64,000 nucleotides of DNA from Methylotenera_A sp031417915 (GCA_031417915.1 JANOWN010000030.1:14100-78099), one strand, 5' to 3'; numbered from the stretch's first letter, positions 50,202 through 60,046 are shown. Program-made: numbers and translations. The notes: generated by a model from the sequence alone, not told the origin.

Positions 50202-51392
50202 ATGGAAGCATTAGTTTCGGCCAATGATGTTTTATTTGTATTGCTGGGCGCCATCATGGTGCTGGCCATGCACGCTGGGTTCGCGTTTTTAGAGCTCGGC
50301 ACCGTCCGCAGTAAAAACCAAGTCAACGCGCTGGTTAAAATTATGGTCGATTTTTCAATCTCGACCATCGCTTATTTTTTCATCGGCTACAGTGTCGCTT
50401 ATGGGGTGAGTTTTTTCAGCGGCGCAGAGGTATTAGCGGCCAAAAATGGCTATGATTTAGTCAAGTTTTTCTTCTTGCTCACCTTTGCCGCAGCCATACC
50501 AGCCATTGTTTCTGGCGGTATTGCCGAGCGCGCAAAATTTAACCCGCAAGTTGCCGCAACATTTTTATTGGTCGGTTTCGTGTATCCGTTTTTTGAAGGC
50601 ATCGCTTGGAACAAACATTACGGCATACAGGATTGGCTACTCGCCAATTTTGGCGCCACTTTTCACGATTTTGCTGGCTCAGTAGTGGTGCATGCCATGG
50701 GCGGTTGGATAGCGCTAGCCGCAGTCATTTTGCTAGGCGCGCGTACTGGCCGATATAGTAAAGATGGAAAATTGCATGCCTACCCACCTTCCAATATTCC
50801 ATTTTTAGCGCTAGGCGCATGGATACTCACTGTGGGCTGGTTTGGCTTTAATGTGATGTCGGCGCAGGCGATCCAAGGCATTTCGGGCTTGGTGGCAGTG
50901 AATTCGCTGATGGCCTTAGTCGGCGGTACTTTAGCGGCTACTTTGTTAGGCAAAAATGACCCTGGTTTTGTGCACAATGGCCCACTAGCAGGTTTGGTGG
51001 CGGTATGTGCGGGATCGGATGTTATGCACCCACTTGGTGCGTTGGCAACGGGCGCGATAGCTGGTGCGCTGTTTGTGTGGGCGTTTACGATGACGCAAAA
51101 TCGCTTAAAAATTGATGACGTACTAGGCGTGTGGCCTTTGCATGGCTTATGTGGCGCTTGGGGCGGCTTGGCGGCAGGTATTTTTGGCCTTAAAGCCTTT
51201 GGTGGCTTGGGCGGTGTAAGTTTTATGTCGCAATTGCTAGGCACTGGTTTAGGCGTAGCTATTGCGCTTGCTGGCGGTGCGCTTGTGTACGGCGGACTTA
51301 AACAATTGGTTGGCATCCGGATGGGTCAAGAAGACGAATTTGAAGGCGCAGATTTGAGCATTCATAAAATTCCAGCACGTTCAGAGGATTAG
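50202..51392 (+). CDS. amtB: ammonium transporter
   Basis: A 396-residue, 11-helix Amt protein without an obvious cleavable signal peptide. The pore twin-His pair is visible (VVVHAMGGW and VWPLHGLCGAWGG), with the LELGTVRSKNQVNALVKIMVD start. No glnK is next to it, unlike the usual glnK-amtB pair, so its PII partner must be elsewhere. Sigma-54/NtrC elements upstream indicate expression under nitrogen limitation. It recovers ammonium leaking from nitrite reduction or takes it up from outside. Confidence 0.96.
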   Translation: MEALVSANDVLFVLLGAIMVLAMHAGFAFLELGTVRSKNQVNALVKIMVDFSISTIAYFFIGYSVAYGVSFFSGAEVLAAKNGYDLVKFFFLLTFAAAIPAIVSGGIAERAKFNPQVAATFLLVGFVYPFFEGIAWNKHYGIQDWLLANFGATFHDFAGSVVVHAMGGWIALAAVILLGARTGRYSKDGKLHAYPPSNIPFLALGAWILTVGWFGFNVMSAQAIQGISGLVAVNSLMALVGGTLAATLLGKNDPGFVHNGPLAGLVAVCAGSDVMHPLGALATGAIAGALFVWAFTMTQNRLKIDDVLGVWPLHGLCGAWGGLAAGIFGLKAFGGLGGVSFMSQLLGTGLGVAIALAGGALVYGGLKQLVGIRMGQEDEFEGADLSIHKIPARSED

Positions 51393-51441
51393 TTTTAACC
51401 TAAAAATTACGTCATGCTAAACGTCATGTTAAAATCTTAGC

Positions 51442-52137
51442 ATGGCGTTTTTTCATGTAATTATTCCCGCAGCAGGCACTGGCAACCGTATGGCGAATGT
51501 GTTGCCTAAGCAATACTTGCCATTGGCTGGCAAGCCGATGATTTCGCACACCATTCAAGTATTTTTTAATCATCCACGCATCGCTAGCATTCACTTGGCG
51601 CTAAGTCCAGATGACGCGTTTTGGCGAACTTTGCCGCTGGAACCCATGAGTAAGTTAAAACTGCATTATACGGGTGGTGAAAGTCGCGCAGAAACTGTCT
51701 TAAATACGCTGCAAGTGATTGATGCTGCAGAAGACGACTGGATTTTGGTGCATGATGCCGCACGGCCAGGCTTGACGCATGCGCTGTTAGCTAACTTATT
51801 GAATACGCTAGAAAATGATGAAGTGGGTGGTTTGTTGGCTTTGCCATTAGCGGATACTTTAAAGCAAGCTAATGCTGAAAATCGTGTTGAAAAAACCATT
51901 CCAAGAGCAAGTTTATGGCAAGCGCAAACACCACAAATGTTTAAATATGGTGCGTTAAAGAATGCCCTGCAAGCCAATACTGGTGGGGCTTCCAGAGCAC
52001 ATTTTACTGATGAATCAGAAGCCATTGAGGCACTTGGACTTAGTCCAAAATTGGTGCAAGGCGAGTTGCGCAATTTAAAAGTCACTTATCCGCAAGATTT
52101 AGAATTTTTGGAAGCTTTGTTTGCTAAGGAAAAGTAG
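51442..52137 (+). CDS. ispD: 2-C-methyl-D-erythritol 4-phosphate cytidylyltransferase
   Basis: A 231-residue enzyme of the MEP isoprenoid pathway: IPAAGTGNRMANVLPKQYLP nucleotide-binding loop, WILVHDAARPGLTHAL, PRASLWQAQTPQMFKY. It is coupled to ispF one base downstream. An ATATCCATG-like element in frame gives ALQANTGGASRA (~174-185). Confidence 0.96.
   Translation: MAFFHVIIPAAGTGNRMANVLPKQYLPLAGKPMISHTIQVFFNHPRIASIHLALSPDDAFWRTLPLEPMSKLKLHYTGGESRAETVLNTLQVIDAAEDDWILVHDAARPGLTHALLANLLNTLENDEVGGLLALPLADTLKQANAENRVEKTIPRASLWQAQTPQMFKYGALKNALQANTGGASRAHFTDESEAIEALGLSPKLVQGELRNLKVTYPQDLEFLEALFAKEK
51961..52000 (+). repeat. diverged ATATCCATG element in ispD
   Basis: Left arm ATGCCCTGCAAGCCAAT, altered core (ACTGGTGG), right arm GGCTTCCAGAGCA. 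The arms match the gluQ copy base for base over GGCTTCCAGAGCA. Confidence 0.55.
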
Positions 52138-52138
52138 G

Positions 52139-52612
52139 ATGAGAATAGGCCATGGTTTTGATGTGCACGCATTAGTTGTTGGACGAAAATGCATCATTGG
52201 CGGCGTGGAGATTGCCCATGAAAAAGGTTTAGATGGCCATTCCGACGCCGATGTATTGCTACATGCCATTTGCGATGCTTTGCTGGGCGCAGCTGCGCTG
52301 GGCGATATTGGCAAGCATTTCCCACCCAGTGATGATGCCTATAAAAATGCTGACTCGCGTGCATTGTTGCGCCATGTAGTGGCTTTACTAAAAGCCAAAA
52401 ATTTCGTGGTAAATAATATTGATGCGACGGTGATTTGCGAAGCACCAAAACTTAGCCCACACACTGCACAAATGTGCGCCAATATTGCCGCTGATTGCAA
52501 CGTGAATCTGTCACAAGTCAACGTTAAAGCCACTACTACAGAAAAATTAGGCTTTACTGGTCGTGGCGAAGGCATTGCGGCCGAGGCGGTTTGCACGATT
52601 CTAAGTAGCTAA
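52139..52612 (+). CDS. ispF: 2-C-methyl-D-erythritol 2,4-cyclodiphosphate synthase
   Basis: A 157-residue enzyme starting at ATG 52139 (MRIGHGFDVHAL), the usual start; an in-frame upstream ATG at 52121 lies within ispD. Metal ligands in GHGFDVH, GHSDADVLLHAICDALLGAAALGDIGKHFP, and the C-terminal KATTTEKLGFTGRGEGIAA. Directly after ispD by one base. Confidence 0.97.
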   Translation: MRIGHGFDVHALVVGRKCIIGGVEIAHEKGLDGHSDADVLLHAICDALLGAAALGDIGKHFPPSDDAYKNADSRALLRHVVALLKAKNFVVNNIDATVICEAPKLSPHTAQMCANIAADCNVNLSQVNVKATTTEKLGFTGRGEGIAAEAVCTILSS

Positions 52613-52684
52613 TATTGCAACTTATGGCAATATTACTAATCACAAAATCATTCTGAATCTCGTAAGTTAAATAAGTTAAATTCA

Positions 52685-54526
52685 ATGTTTAAATGGTTTC
52701 AAAATCTCGCAACGCCTTTTCCTGAACAATTAATTAGCACGCCATCCAAAAGCTTTTGGACATTTGCGTGGAGTTGCACGGCAGGTTTACGCCCATATTT
52801 GCTGGGCATGACCATTTTTACAGGCCTCATCGCTGCATTTGAGGCCGCCTTGTTTGCCATGATGGGCAAAATTGTCGATTGGCTAAGTAGTGTGCCAAAA
52901 GATTTATTGTGGCAAAACTACACCACGCAATTGGCGATTTTAGCCGTCATATTAATCTTAAGTACTATATTTATTGTGATGCAGACCATGTTTAAGCATC
53001 AAACATTGGCGGCTAATTTCCCCATGCGCATGCGTTGGAATTTTCACCGACTTATGTTGAATCAGAGCATGAGTTTTTACCAAGATGAGTTTGCCGGCCG
53101 TGTCGCGGCAAAAGTTATGCAAACCGCGCTTGCCGTACGCGATGTGTGGTTTATTGTGGCCGATATTATGGTGTATGTGGTTGTGTATTTTGGCAGCATG
53201 GTGGGCATTGTGGCGTATTTTAACTCGCTTATTGCCATTCCATTTTTAGTTTGGTTGGCGGCTTATGTGCTGAGTTTAAGTTATTTTGTACCACGTTTAA
53301 GCAAAACATCACGCATGCAAGCCGACGCACGCAGCTTAATGACAGGGCGCATTACCGACGCTTATACCAATATCAGTACGGTAAAATTATTTAGCCATGC
53401 TGGGCGCGAAGGCGCTTACGCAAAAGATGCCATGCACGAATTTATTGGCACTGTGCACGGCCAAATGGAGCTGGTGAGCATGGTAGAAATCATCAACCAC
53501 TTGCTGAATATGTTGTTGATTATTGCGACGGGCTTAAGTGCGCTGTATTTATGGAGCAAGGGTGAAGTTTCGGTGGGTGGCGTGGCCGCTGCAACCGCCA
53601 TGTCGCTACGTTTAAATGGTATTTCGCACTGGGTGATGTGGGAGATGACTTCTTTATATGAACAGGTCGGCACGGTGCAAGATGGCATGAATACGCTCAC
53701 CACGCATAATAAAATTATCGACGCAATCGACGCAAAACCGCTACAAGTTAACGCAGGAAAAATTCAGTTTGATGCGGTTGATTTTAGTTATGGCCGAGAA
53801 ATTAAAGATGGCCATAAAGCGCTGTTAAAAAATCTGCAATTAAATATTAAACCAGGCGAAAAAGTCGGGCTAGTAGGGCGCTCTGGCGCCGGTAAATCCA
53901 CCATTGTGAATTTACTGCTACGCTTTTACGAAGTTGAATCTGGCAGCATTTTAATCGATAACCAAAACATTAACAGCGTCACACAAAACAGTCTGCGCGC
54001 CAGCATTGGCATGGTCACGCAAGATACGTCTTTGCTACACCGCAGCGTGCGCGATAACATTTTATATGGTCGCCCAAACGCAACTGAGGCGGAGATGATT
54101 GCCGCTGCCAAACGTGCCGAAGCGCACGAATTCATACTTAACTTAGCCGATGCCAAAGGCCGCACGGGTTACGATGCGCATGTTGGCGAGCGCGGTGTAA
54201 AGCTCTCTGGCGGGCAACGTCAGCGCATTGCCATTGCGCGCGTCATGCTAAAAGATGCGCCGATTTTGCTATTAGATGAAGCTACTAGCGCACTGGATAG
54301 CGAAGTGGAAGCAGTGATTCAAAGCAGTTTGTACGATTTAATGGAAGGCAAAACCGTGATTGCCATTGCGCATAGGCTATCCACCATTGCCGCCATGGAT
54401 AGGCTAATTGTGCTGGATGATGGGCAGATTATCGAAGAAGGCTCGCATAAAAAATTGCTTGCCCAAAAAGGCCTATATGCTAGCTTGTGGGCACGCCAAA
54501 GCGGCGGTTTTATAGCCGAAGACTGA
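52685..54526 (+). CDS. ABC exporter, fused membrane and ATPase domains
   Basis: A 613-residue half-transporter: six-helix membrane domain (~30-330) then the ATPase (~360-600) with Walker A GRSGAGKST, Q-loop MVTQDTSLLH, signature LSGGQRQRIAIAR, Walker B ILLLDEATSALD and H-loop IAIAHRLST. It resembles multidrug/lipid exporters that work as dimers; substrate unknown. Confidence 0.93.
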   Translation: MFKWFQNLATPFPEQLISTPSKSFWTFAWSCTAGLRPYLLGMTIFTGLIAAFEAALFAMMGKIVDWLSSVPKDLLWQNYTTQLAILAVILILSTIFIVMQTMFKHQTLAANFPMRMRWNFHRLMLNQSMSFYQDEFAGRVAAKVMQTALAVRDVWFIVADIMVYVVVYFGSMVGIVAYFNSLIAIPFLVWLAAYVLSLSYFVPRLSKTSRMQADARSLMTGRITDAYTNISTVKLFSHAGREGAYAKDAMHEFIGTVHGQMELVSMVEIINHLLNMLLIIATGLSALYLWSKGEVSVGGVAAATAMSLRLNGISHWVMWEMTSLYEQVGTVQDGMNTLTTHNKIIDAIDAKPLQVNAGKIQFDAVDFSYGREIKDGHKALLKNLQLNIKPGEKVGLVGRSGAGKSTIVNLLLRFYEVESGSILIDNQNINSVTQNSLRASIGMVTQDTSLLHRSVRDNILYGRPNATEAEMIAAAKRAEAHEFILNLADAKGRTGYDAHVGERGVKLSGGQRQRIAIARVMLKDAPILLLDEATSALDSEVEAVIQSSLYDLMEGKTVIAIAHRLSTIAAMDRLIVLDDGQIIEEGSHKKLLAQKGLYASLWARQSGGFIAED

Positions 54527-54558
54527 TAGGAGAAAACGAAGATTGATAGGAAAAAATA

Positions 54559-55038
54559 ATGAATGCTGAAATTGAAGTTCGTCCACCCGTACCACCTTTT
54601 ACGCGTGAAACCGCCATGCAAAAAGTACGGATGGCAGAAGATGGCTGGAACAGTCGCGATCCGCAACGTGTTTCAATGGTTTACACGCCAGATTCACAAT
54701 GGCGCAATCGCGCGGAGTTTCCTAAAGGTCGTGCGCAGATTGTGGAATTTTTAACCCGCAAATGGGCGAAAGAGCTAGATTACAGGCTGATTAAAGAGCT
54801 GTGGGCATTTACCGATAACCGCATCGCGGTGCGCTTTGCTTATGAATGGCACGATGAAAATGGCAACTGGTTTAGAAGCTACGGTAACGAGAATTGGCAA
54901 TTTGATGCTAACGGCTTAATGGAGTTGCGTTACGCCAGCATTAACGATTTACCGATTAAAGAAACAGAACGAAAACTCTTTTGGCCGCTTGGCCGCAGGC
55001 CTGATGAGCATGCGAGCTTGAACGAATTGGGGTTGTAA
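54559..55038 (+). CDS. DUF1348 protein (NTF2/SnoaL-like fold)
   Basis: A 159-residue protein with the DUF1348 pattern: FTRETAMQKVRMAEDGWNSRD, VSMVYTPDSQWRNRAEFPKG, FLTRKWAKELDYRLIKELW, FAYEWHDENGNWFRSYGNENW. The fold is a small cone-shaped barrel; function unknown. It follows the ABC exporter by 32 bases. Confidence 0.93.
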   Translation: MNAEIEVRPPVPPFTRETAMQKVRMAEDGWNSRDPQRVSMVYTPDSQWRNRAEFPKGRAQIVEFLTRKWAKELDYRLIKELWAFTDNRIAVRFAYEWHDENGNWFRSYGNENWQFDANGLMELRYASINDLPIKETERKLFWPLGRRPDEHASLNELGL

Positions 55039-55081
55039 CGTTTTGAATTCAACCGCCTACACAGTGAGCAGCGGTTAGTAA

Positions 55082-55768
55082 TTACTGAAGCTCTGAAATT
55101 GCTTTTGAAACAATGGTGCTACGCATCTCCGTAAGCTCTTCGGTTCCCAATATTTTTCGAAGTCGTCTAATTAACATCGATACCGCAAGATTATCTGTTA
55201 GTTTTTCGCCTTGCCATTCTTCAAATCCCATAACCTCTGCAAATGTTTGATACATTGCATCAAGTTTTTGCTGCCTATCTTCAGTGCCTGATGTGTTGTA
55301 AACGTAGCCTGCATTTGCACCAATGCTTCTCAGCGCTGACTCAAAACTTTCAAGGTCTTTTTCTAGTTTGGTGGTAAGCCAAACTGCATATTTTTGCTGA
55401 AGTTTGTATAAGTTACCAGTGTGCGTAAGAACTTGAGTCGTTGGCCCTTCACGAAAAAGTGTTGTTAGTGTTTTATGAACTTCTTCGGCGTATTCTTCGC
55501 TGAACTGGACGTGTTTGTCGAATGCAACGTTTGCCATATGAGAGCTAGCTCCTAGAGAAAAACGATTCTGTGCATCAAGAATTAGCATCTCTCTTTCGTG
55601 GGCTGCTTGGTCACGAAGTATTTGAAATAAGAACGCGACAAGTGACCCAACAAGGGGAATTCCAGCGAGAAACTGAATGGCATCACCACCTGGATGCCAG
55701 TACAAAAAGATTAGCGATGCAATGAATACAACGGCAATGCTTAAGTATGTCTTTTTTGTTTGTGACAT
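55082..55768 (-). CDS. unrecognised membrane-anchored coiled-coil protein
   Basis: A 228-residue protein with two N-terminal helices (YLSIAVVFIASLIFLYW and IQFLAGIPLVGSLVAFLFQIL), then a helical cytoplasmic domain. No catalytic motif; codon use is plainer and more AT-rich than its neighbours. Family not recognised. AGGTTTT lies before the ATG. Confidence 0.7.
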   Translation of the reverse strand: MSQTKKTYLSIAVVFIASLIFLYWHPGGDAIQFLAGIPLVGSLVAFLFQILRDQAAHEREMLILDAQNRFSLGASSHMANVAFDKHVQFSEEYAEEVHKTLTTLFREGPTTQVLTHTGNLYKLQQKYAVWLTTKLEKDLESFESALRSIGANAGYVYNTSGTEDRQQKLDAMYQTFAEVMGFEEWQGEKLTDNLAVSMLIRRLRKILGTEELTEMRSTIVSKAISELQ

Positions 55769-55797
55769 AAAACCTCCAAAATAATTACCAACAGTTA

Positions 55798-56475
55798 CTA
55801 AGCCTTCAACAACACAATCACGGCACCGCTACCGCCGTCTTCTGGCTTAGCTTGTGCATAGGCAATCACTTCATCTTTTTGCATTAACCAGTTGCGTAGT
55901 TTGTGTTTAAGTACGGGTTCGCGATTGCGTGAGCCTAGGCCTTTGCCATGCACAATGCGCACACAGCGAATATTGCGTTTTTTGCAACTATTTAAAAATT
56001 CGGCCACGTATTCGCGCGCTTCGTCAGAAATTAAGCCATGTAAGTCAATCTGCGCTTGCACCACCCAAAAGCCGCGGCGTAGTTTGCTTAGTACATCTGG
56101 CGATTGGCCTGTGCGCAAATACAGCAGCTCTTCGCCGCTTTCTAGCTCATGCGCAGGGTAAAAGTTATCACTTAACGAATCTTTAAGTGCTTGCTTTTCA
56201 TCGCGTATAAATTGGCGAGCGATAGGTTTTGGGTAAGTTTTTTCGGTAAAAGGCACGTCTATATTGAGCGGGCGGGCGTTTTTGACGGCGGTTTGAAATA
56301 AGTTGGTATCGCTGTTTAGTTTTAAAGATTCAGCTAATAATTGTTCTTGCGATTGTAGTTTGGCTAAAGCGATTGCTTGTTCTTTGGCAAGTTTAATGGC
56401 TTTGGCTTGCGTTCTACTAATAGGAATAGTGTTGAGCGCAGGGCTTTTATTTGGTAATGATTTTGCATGTGTCAT
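55798..56475 (-). CDS. Smr-domain protein
   Basis: A 225-residue protein. A charged helical N-terminal half precedes a C-terminal Smr domain: IDLHGLISDEAREYVAEFLN (LDxH-like) and VRIVHGKGLGSRN (HGxG). Smr domains nick or bind branched nucleic acids, and in some proteins act on stalled ribosomes. Function not determined. Confidence 0.9.
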   Translation of the reverse strand: MTHAKSLPNKSPALNTIPISRTQAKAIKLAKEQAIALAKLQSQEQLLAESLKLNSDTNLFQTAVKNARPLNIDVPFTEKTYPKPIARQFIRDEKQALKDSLSDNFYPAHELESGEELLYLRTGQSPDVLSKLRRGFWVVQAQIDLHGLISDEAREYVAEFLNSCKKRNIRCVRIVHGKGLGSRNREPVLKHKLRNWLMQKDEVIAYAQAKPEDGGSGAVIVLLKA

Positions 56476-56516
56476 ACAAGTCCAAATATCATTTATTCCT
56501 AAAAATATACCTTGTC

Positions 56517-56585
56517 GTCATTCCGACGAAAGTCGGAATCCAGCGGCGTTAAAAGTCACTAGATTCCGACTTTCGTCGGAATGAC
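56517..56585. repeat. GTCAT...ATGAC palindromic element between trxB and smr
   Basis: Long near-perfect palindrome: GTCATTCCGACGAAAGTCGG to ATCCA, mirrored by TAGATTCCGACTTTCG to GGAATGAC, with 17 bases between. It lies downstream of trxB on the minus strand. Confidence 0.88.
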
Positions 56586-56597
56586 GGGTGAAGGAGG

Positions 56598-57548
56598 TTA
56601 TTTCAAATTATCCAAATAACGCTCAGCATCTAGCGCAGCCATACAACCTGTACCAGCGCTGGTTACCGCTTGGCGATAGATATGGTCTTGCACATCGCCC
56701 GCTGCAAATATGCCAGGCACACTGGTAGCCGTTGCATTGCCTACGCGGCCTGCTTGGGTGACAATATAGCCGCCCTCCATTTCAAGCTGGCCTGCGAAAA
56801 TATCGGTATTTGGTTTGTGGCCAATAGCAATAAATACGCCGCTTAGCGCGATGTCTTTGGTGATGCCATCTTGCGTGTTTTTAATGCGCATACCTGTTAC
56901 GCCGCTGTTGTCGCCTAGCACTTCGTCTAAGGTGTTAAATAAAGCCAGCTCAATTTTGCCTTCAGCCACTCTTGCATTCAGTTTATCCACCAAAATCGCT
57001 TCCGCTTTAAATTTATCGCGTCTGTGTACCAGCGTCACTTTGCTGGCAATGTTCGATAAATACAGCGCTTCTTCTACCGCTGTATTACCGCCGCCAATCA
57101 CTGCAACTTCTTGATTTTTGTAGAAAAATCCATCACAGGTAGCGCAAGCAGAAACGCCTTTGCCGCTGAATTTTTCTTCACTTGGCAAGCCCAAGTATTG
57201 TGCTGATGCGCCCGTGGCAATTATCAGCGCATCGCACGTGTATTCGCTATTATCGCCGACTAGGCGAATCGGTTTTTCGGCCAAATGTGTAGTGTGAATG
57301 TGGTCAAAAATCATTTCGGTATTAAAACGCTCGGCATGTTTTTGAAAACGCTCCATCAGCTCTGGGCCTTGCACGCCGTCAGCGTCAGCAGGCCAGTTAT
57401 CTACGTCCGTTGTGGTCATCAATTGGCCGCCTTGTGCAATGCCGGTAATTAACACAGGTTTTAAATTAGCGCGCGCGGCGTAAACAGCGGCCGAATAACC
57501 AGCAGGGCCAGAACCGAGAATGAGGAGATGAACGTGACGTGTTGCCAT
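56598..57548 (-). CDS. trxB: thioredoxin reductase
   Basis: A 316-residue flavoprotein reducing thioredoxin with NADPH: FAD-binding LILGSGPAGYSAAVYAARA, redox-active CATCDG (~135-140), NADPH-binding VIGGGNTAVEEALYL, and the C-terminal GIFAAGDVQDHIYRQAVTSAGTGCMAALDAERYL. It diverges from ftsK. Confidence 0.97.
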   Translation of the reverse strand: MATRHVHLLILGSGPAGYSAAVYAARANLKPVLITGIAQGGQLMTTTDVDNWPADADGVQGPELMERFQKHAERFNTEMIFDHIHTTHLAEKPIRLVGDNSEYTCDALIIATGASAQYLGLPSEEKFSGKGVSACATCDGFFYKNQEVAVIGGGNTAVEEALYLSNIASKVTLVHRRDKFKAEAILVDKLNARVAEGKIELALFNTLDEVLGDNSGVTGMRIKNTQDGITKDIALSGVFIAIGHKPNTDIFAGQLEMEGGYIVTQAGRVGNATATSVPGIFAAGDVQDHIYRQAVTSAGTGCMAALDAERYLDNLK

Positions 57549-57721
57549 GTGGACTGCTTTCTGTGCTTAAGTGAATAGTTGAGAGGTGGTGCTAATTTGC
57601 TTAATTTCAAGACTTTAATACTTAAATTTTAATTCTTGGAGGCACTTTACGCAATTTGATTTTGCTATAATAAGATAAATAATTTTAATCGCACGAATCT
57701 ATTTTAAAGGTTTGTAATAGT

Positions 57722-60046
57722 TTGTTTTTTAATAAAAAATCATCCGCTGTCAATGGTCGTGTCGAAACGCCAAAAACTCCACTACAGCTAAAACACGAAC
57801 AAAAGCACGCACATTTAGTACGCGAAGCTTGGTGGCTGGGCTTGGTGCTGGTTGGTCTGTATCTCGCCGTTATTTTAATCACTTACAATCAGCAAGATCC
57901 ATCTTGGTCGCACATGGCCAGCGATGGCGCTAGTATTAGTAATGCGGGCGGCTCAGTTGGCGCTTGGGTTTCTGATATGCTGTTGTATTTATTCGGGTTT
58001 TCGGCATGGTGGTGGGTGGTGTTGGCGTTTTACAGCATGTGGTTGGTGTATCAGCGCTTAGAACTCATTATTTCTGAGCGACCTTTCTTAGTGTTTAATT
58101 TGGTTGGTTTTGGCTTGCTGATTATTGCTTCATCCGCGTTAGAAGCAGGCCATTTTATTGACCTGCCAGCCGCGCTGCCATTGGGTGCTGGCGGCATGCT
58201 AGGCAATGGCGTGGATGCTGGCCTGCGGAGCATGTTTGCTTATGCTGGTTCTACCATGATATTACTATTATTATTTGCGATTGGTTTTAGCTTATTCACG
58301 GGTTGGTCGTGGATTATGATGACCGAAAAATTGGGGCTTGGCTTAATTGCTGGCTATCACTGGGCGATTGATAAATATCGCGATTGGCAAGACCGCAAAG
58401 CCGGCAAAGTGGTGGAACTTAAGCGCGAAGAGTTTGTAGAAAATGAACGCAAACGCACCGAAGACCGTGCGCCGCTTGAGATTAAACCCGCCCAAGTTGA
58501 AATTGCCAAAAGTGAGCGTGTGTTAAAAGAAAAACAAACTACGCTGTTTGCCTCAGACACTGATTCTACGCTGCCACCGCTGCATTTGCTTGATGAAGCC
58601 AATAATACGGTTGAGTTGCCATCCGATGAAACGCTGGATTTCACTTCGCGCCTGATTGAACGAAAACTGGCCGATTTTGGCATCGAAGTGAAAGTGCTTT
58701 CTGCGCAGCCAGGCCCAGTCATTACGCGCTATGAGCTGGAACCAGCCGCTGGCGTAAAAGGCAGCCAAGTGACTAATTTGGTGAAAGATTTAGCGCGTGC
58801 GCTATCTGTGGTGAGCGTTCGCGTGGTCGAGACGATTCCTGGAAAAACCTGCATGGGTTTAGAGATTCCGAACCCAAAACGCCAAATTGTATTTTTATCA
58901 GAAATTATGAGCAGCCAAGTGTATGCAGATATGCATTCGCCGATTGCGATTGCCATGGGCAAAGATATTGCGGGCAAACCTGTGGTGGCTGATTTGGCCA
59001 AAATGCCGCACGTGTTGGTGGCGGGCACGACGGGCTCGGGTAAATCGGTGGCAATTAATGCGCTGATTTTGAGCTTTTTGTATAAATCCGATGCGTCCAA
59101 AGTGCGCATGATTTTGATTGACCCGAAAATGCTGGAATTGTCTGTATATGAAGGTATTCCGCACTTGCTGGCGCCCGTGGTCACCGATATGCGCCAAGCC
59201 GCGAACGCGCTGAACTGGTGCGTGGCAGAGATGGAGCGTCGTTATAAATTAATGTCTAGCCTGGGCGTGCGTAACTTGGCGGGCTACAACCAAAAAATTA
59301 AGGATGCTGAAAAGTTAGGCGAGAAAATTCCACATCCGTTTAGCTTGACGCCCGACGCGCCAGAGCCGCTAGAGGAAATGCCATTAATCGTGGTGGTGAT
59401 TGATGAGTTGGCTGATTTGATGATGGTAGTCGGCAAAAAAGTGGAAGAGCTCATCGCGCGTTTGGCGCAGAAAGCGCGCGCTTCGGGCATTCATTTAGTG
59501 TTGGCCACGCAACGGCCGTCAGTGGATGTAATTACGGGTTTAATTAAGGCCAACGTGCCAACGCGCATCTCGTTTCAAGTGTCATCCAAAATTGATTCGC
59601 GCACCATATTAGACCAAATGGGCGCTGAAGCGTTACTAGGTCAGGGTGATATGTTGTACATGCCGCCTGGCACGGGTTATCCAGTACGCATACACGGTGC
59701 GTTTGTGAGCGATCATGAGGTACATCAAGTGGTGAATCACCTGAAAGCCATGGGCGAGCCGAACTATATTGAAGGAATTTTGACCAATGAAACTGAAGGC
59801 GGCGAAGCTGGTGACTATGTTGGCGATGGTGAATCTGAGAAAGATCCGTTTTACGATGAAGCGGTTTCTATCGTGCTAAAAAGCCGTCGTGCCAGCATTT
59901 CTTCGGTGCAGCGTCAGTTGCGCATTGGTTATAACCGTGCGGCGCGTTTAATAGAGGATATGGAGCGCGCTGGCTTGGTTTCTGCCATGCAGAGCAACGG
60001 TAATAGAGAGGTTTTAGCTGCGAATAACAGCGCCAATAATGATTAA
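57722..60046 (+). CDS. ftsK: DNA translocase FtsK
   Basis: A 774-residue septal DNA pump: four N-terminal helices (~35-205), a linker, the RecA-like motor with Walker A GTTGSGKSVA and Walker B VVVIDELADLMM, and the gamma winged-helix (DPFYDEAVSIVLKSRRASIS ... RAARLIEDMERAGLVS) that reads KOPS sites. The start is TTG at 57722, as no ATG is found before the first helix. A TATAAT lies at 57666-57671. Confidence 0.96.
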   Translation: MFFNKKSSAVNGRVETPKTPLQLKHEQKHAHLVREAWWLGLVLVGLYLAVILITYNQQDPSWSHMASDGASISNAGGSVGAWVSDMLLYLFGFSAWWWVVLAFYSMWLVYQRLELIISERPFLVFNLVGFGLLIIASSALEAGHFIDLPAALPLGAGGMLGNGVDAGLRSMFAYAGSTMILLLLFAIGFSLFTGWSWIMMTEKLGLGLIAGYHWAIDKYRDWQDRKAGKVVELKREEFVENERKRTEDRAPLEIKPAQVEIAKSERVLKEKQTTLFASDTDSTLPPLHLLDEANNTVELPSDETLDFTSRLIERKLADFGIEVKVLSAQPGPVITRYELEPAAGVKGSQVTNLVKDLARALSVVSVRVVETIPGKTCMGLEIPNPKRQIVFLSEIMSSQVYADMHSPIAIAMGKDIAGKPVVADLAKMPHVLVAGTTGSGKSVAINALILSFLYKSDASKVRMILIDPKMLELSVYEGIPHLLAPVVTDMRQAANALNWCVAEMERRYKLMSSLGVRNLAGYNQKIKDAEKLGEKIPHPFSLTPDAPEPLEEMPLIVVVIDELADLMMVVGKKVEELIARLAQKARASGIHLVLATQRPSVDVITGLIKANVPTRISFQVSSKIDSRTILDQMGAEALLGQGDMLYMPPGTGYPVRIHGAFVSDHEVHQVVNHLKAMGEPNYIEGILTNETEGGEAGDYVGDGESEKDPFYDEAVSIVLKSRRASISSVQRQLRIGYNRAARLIEDMERAGLVSAMQSNGNREVLAANNSANND

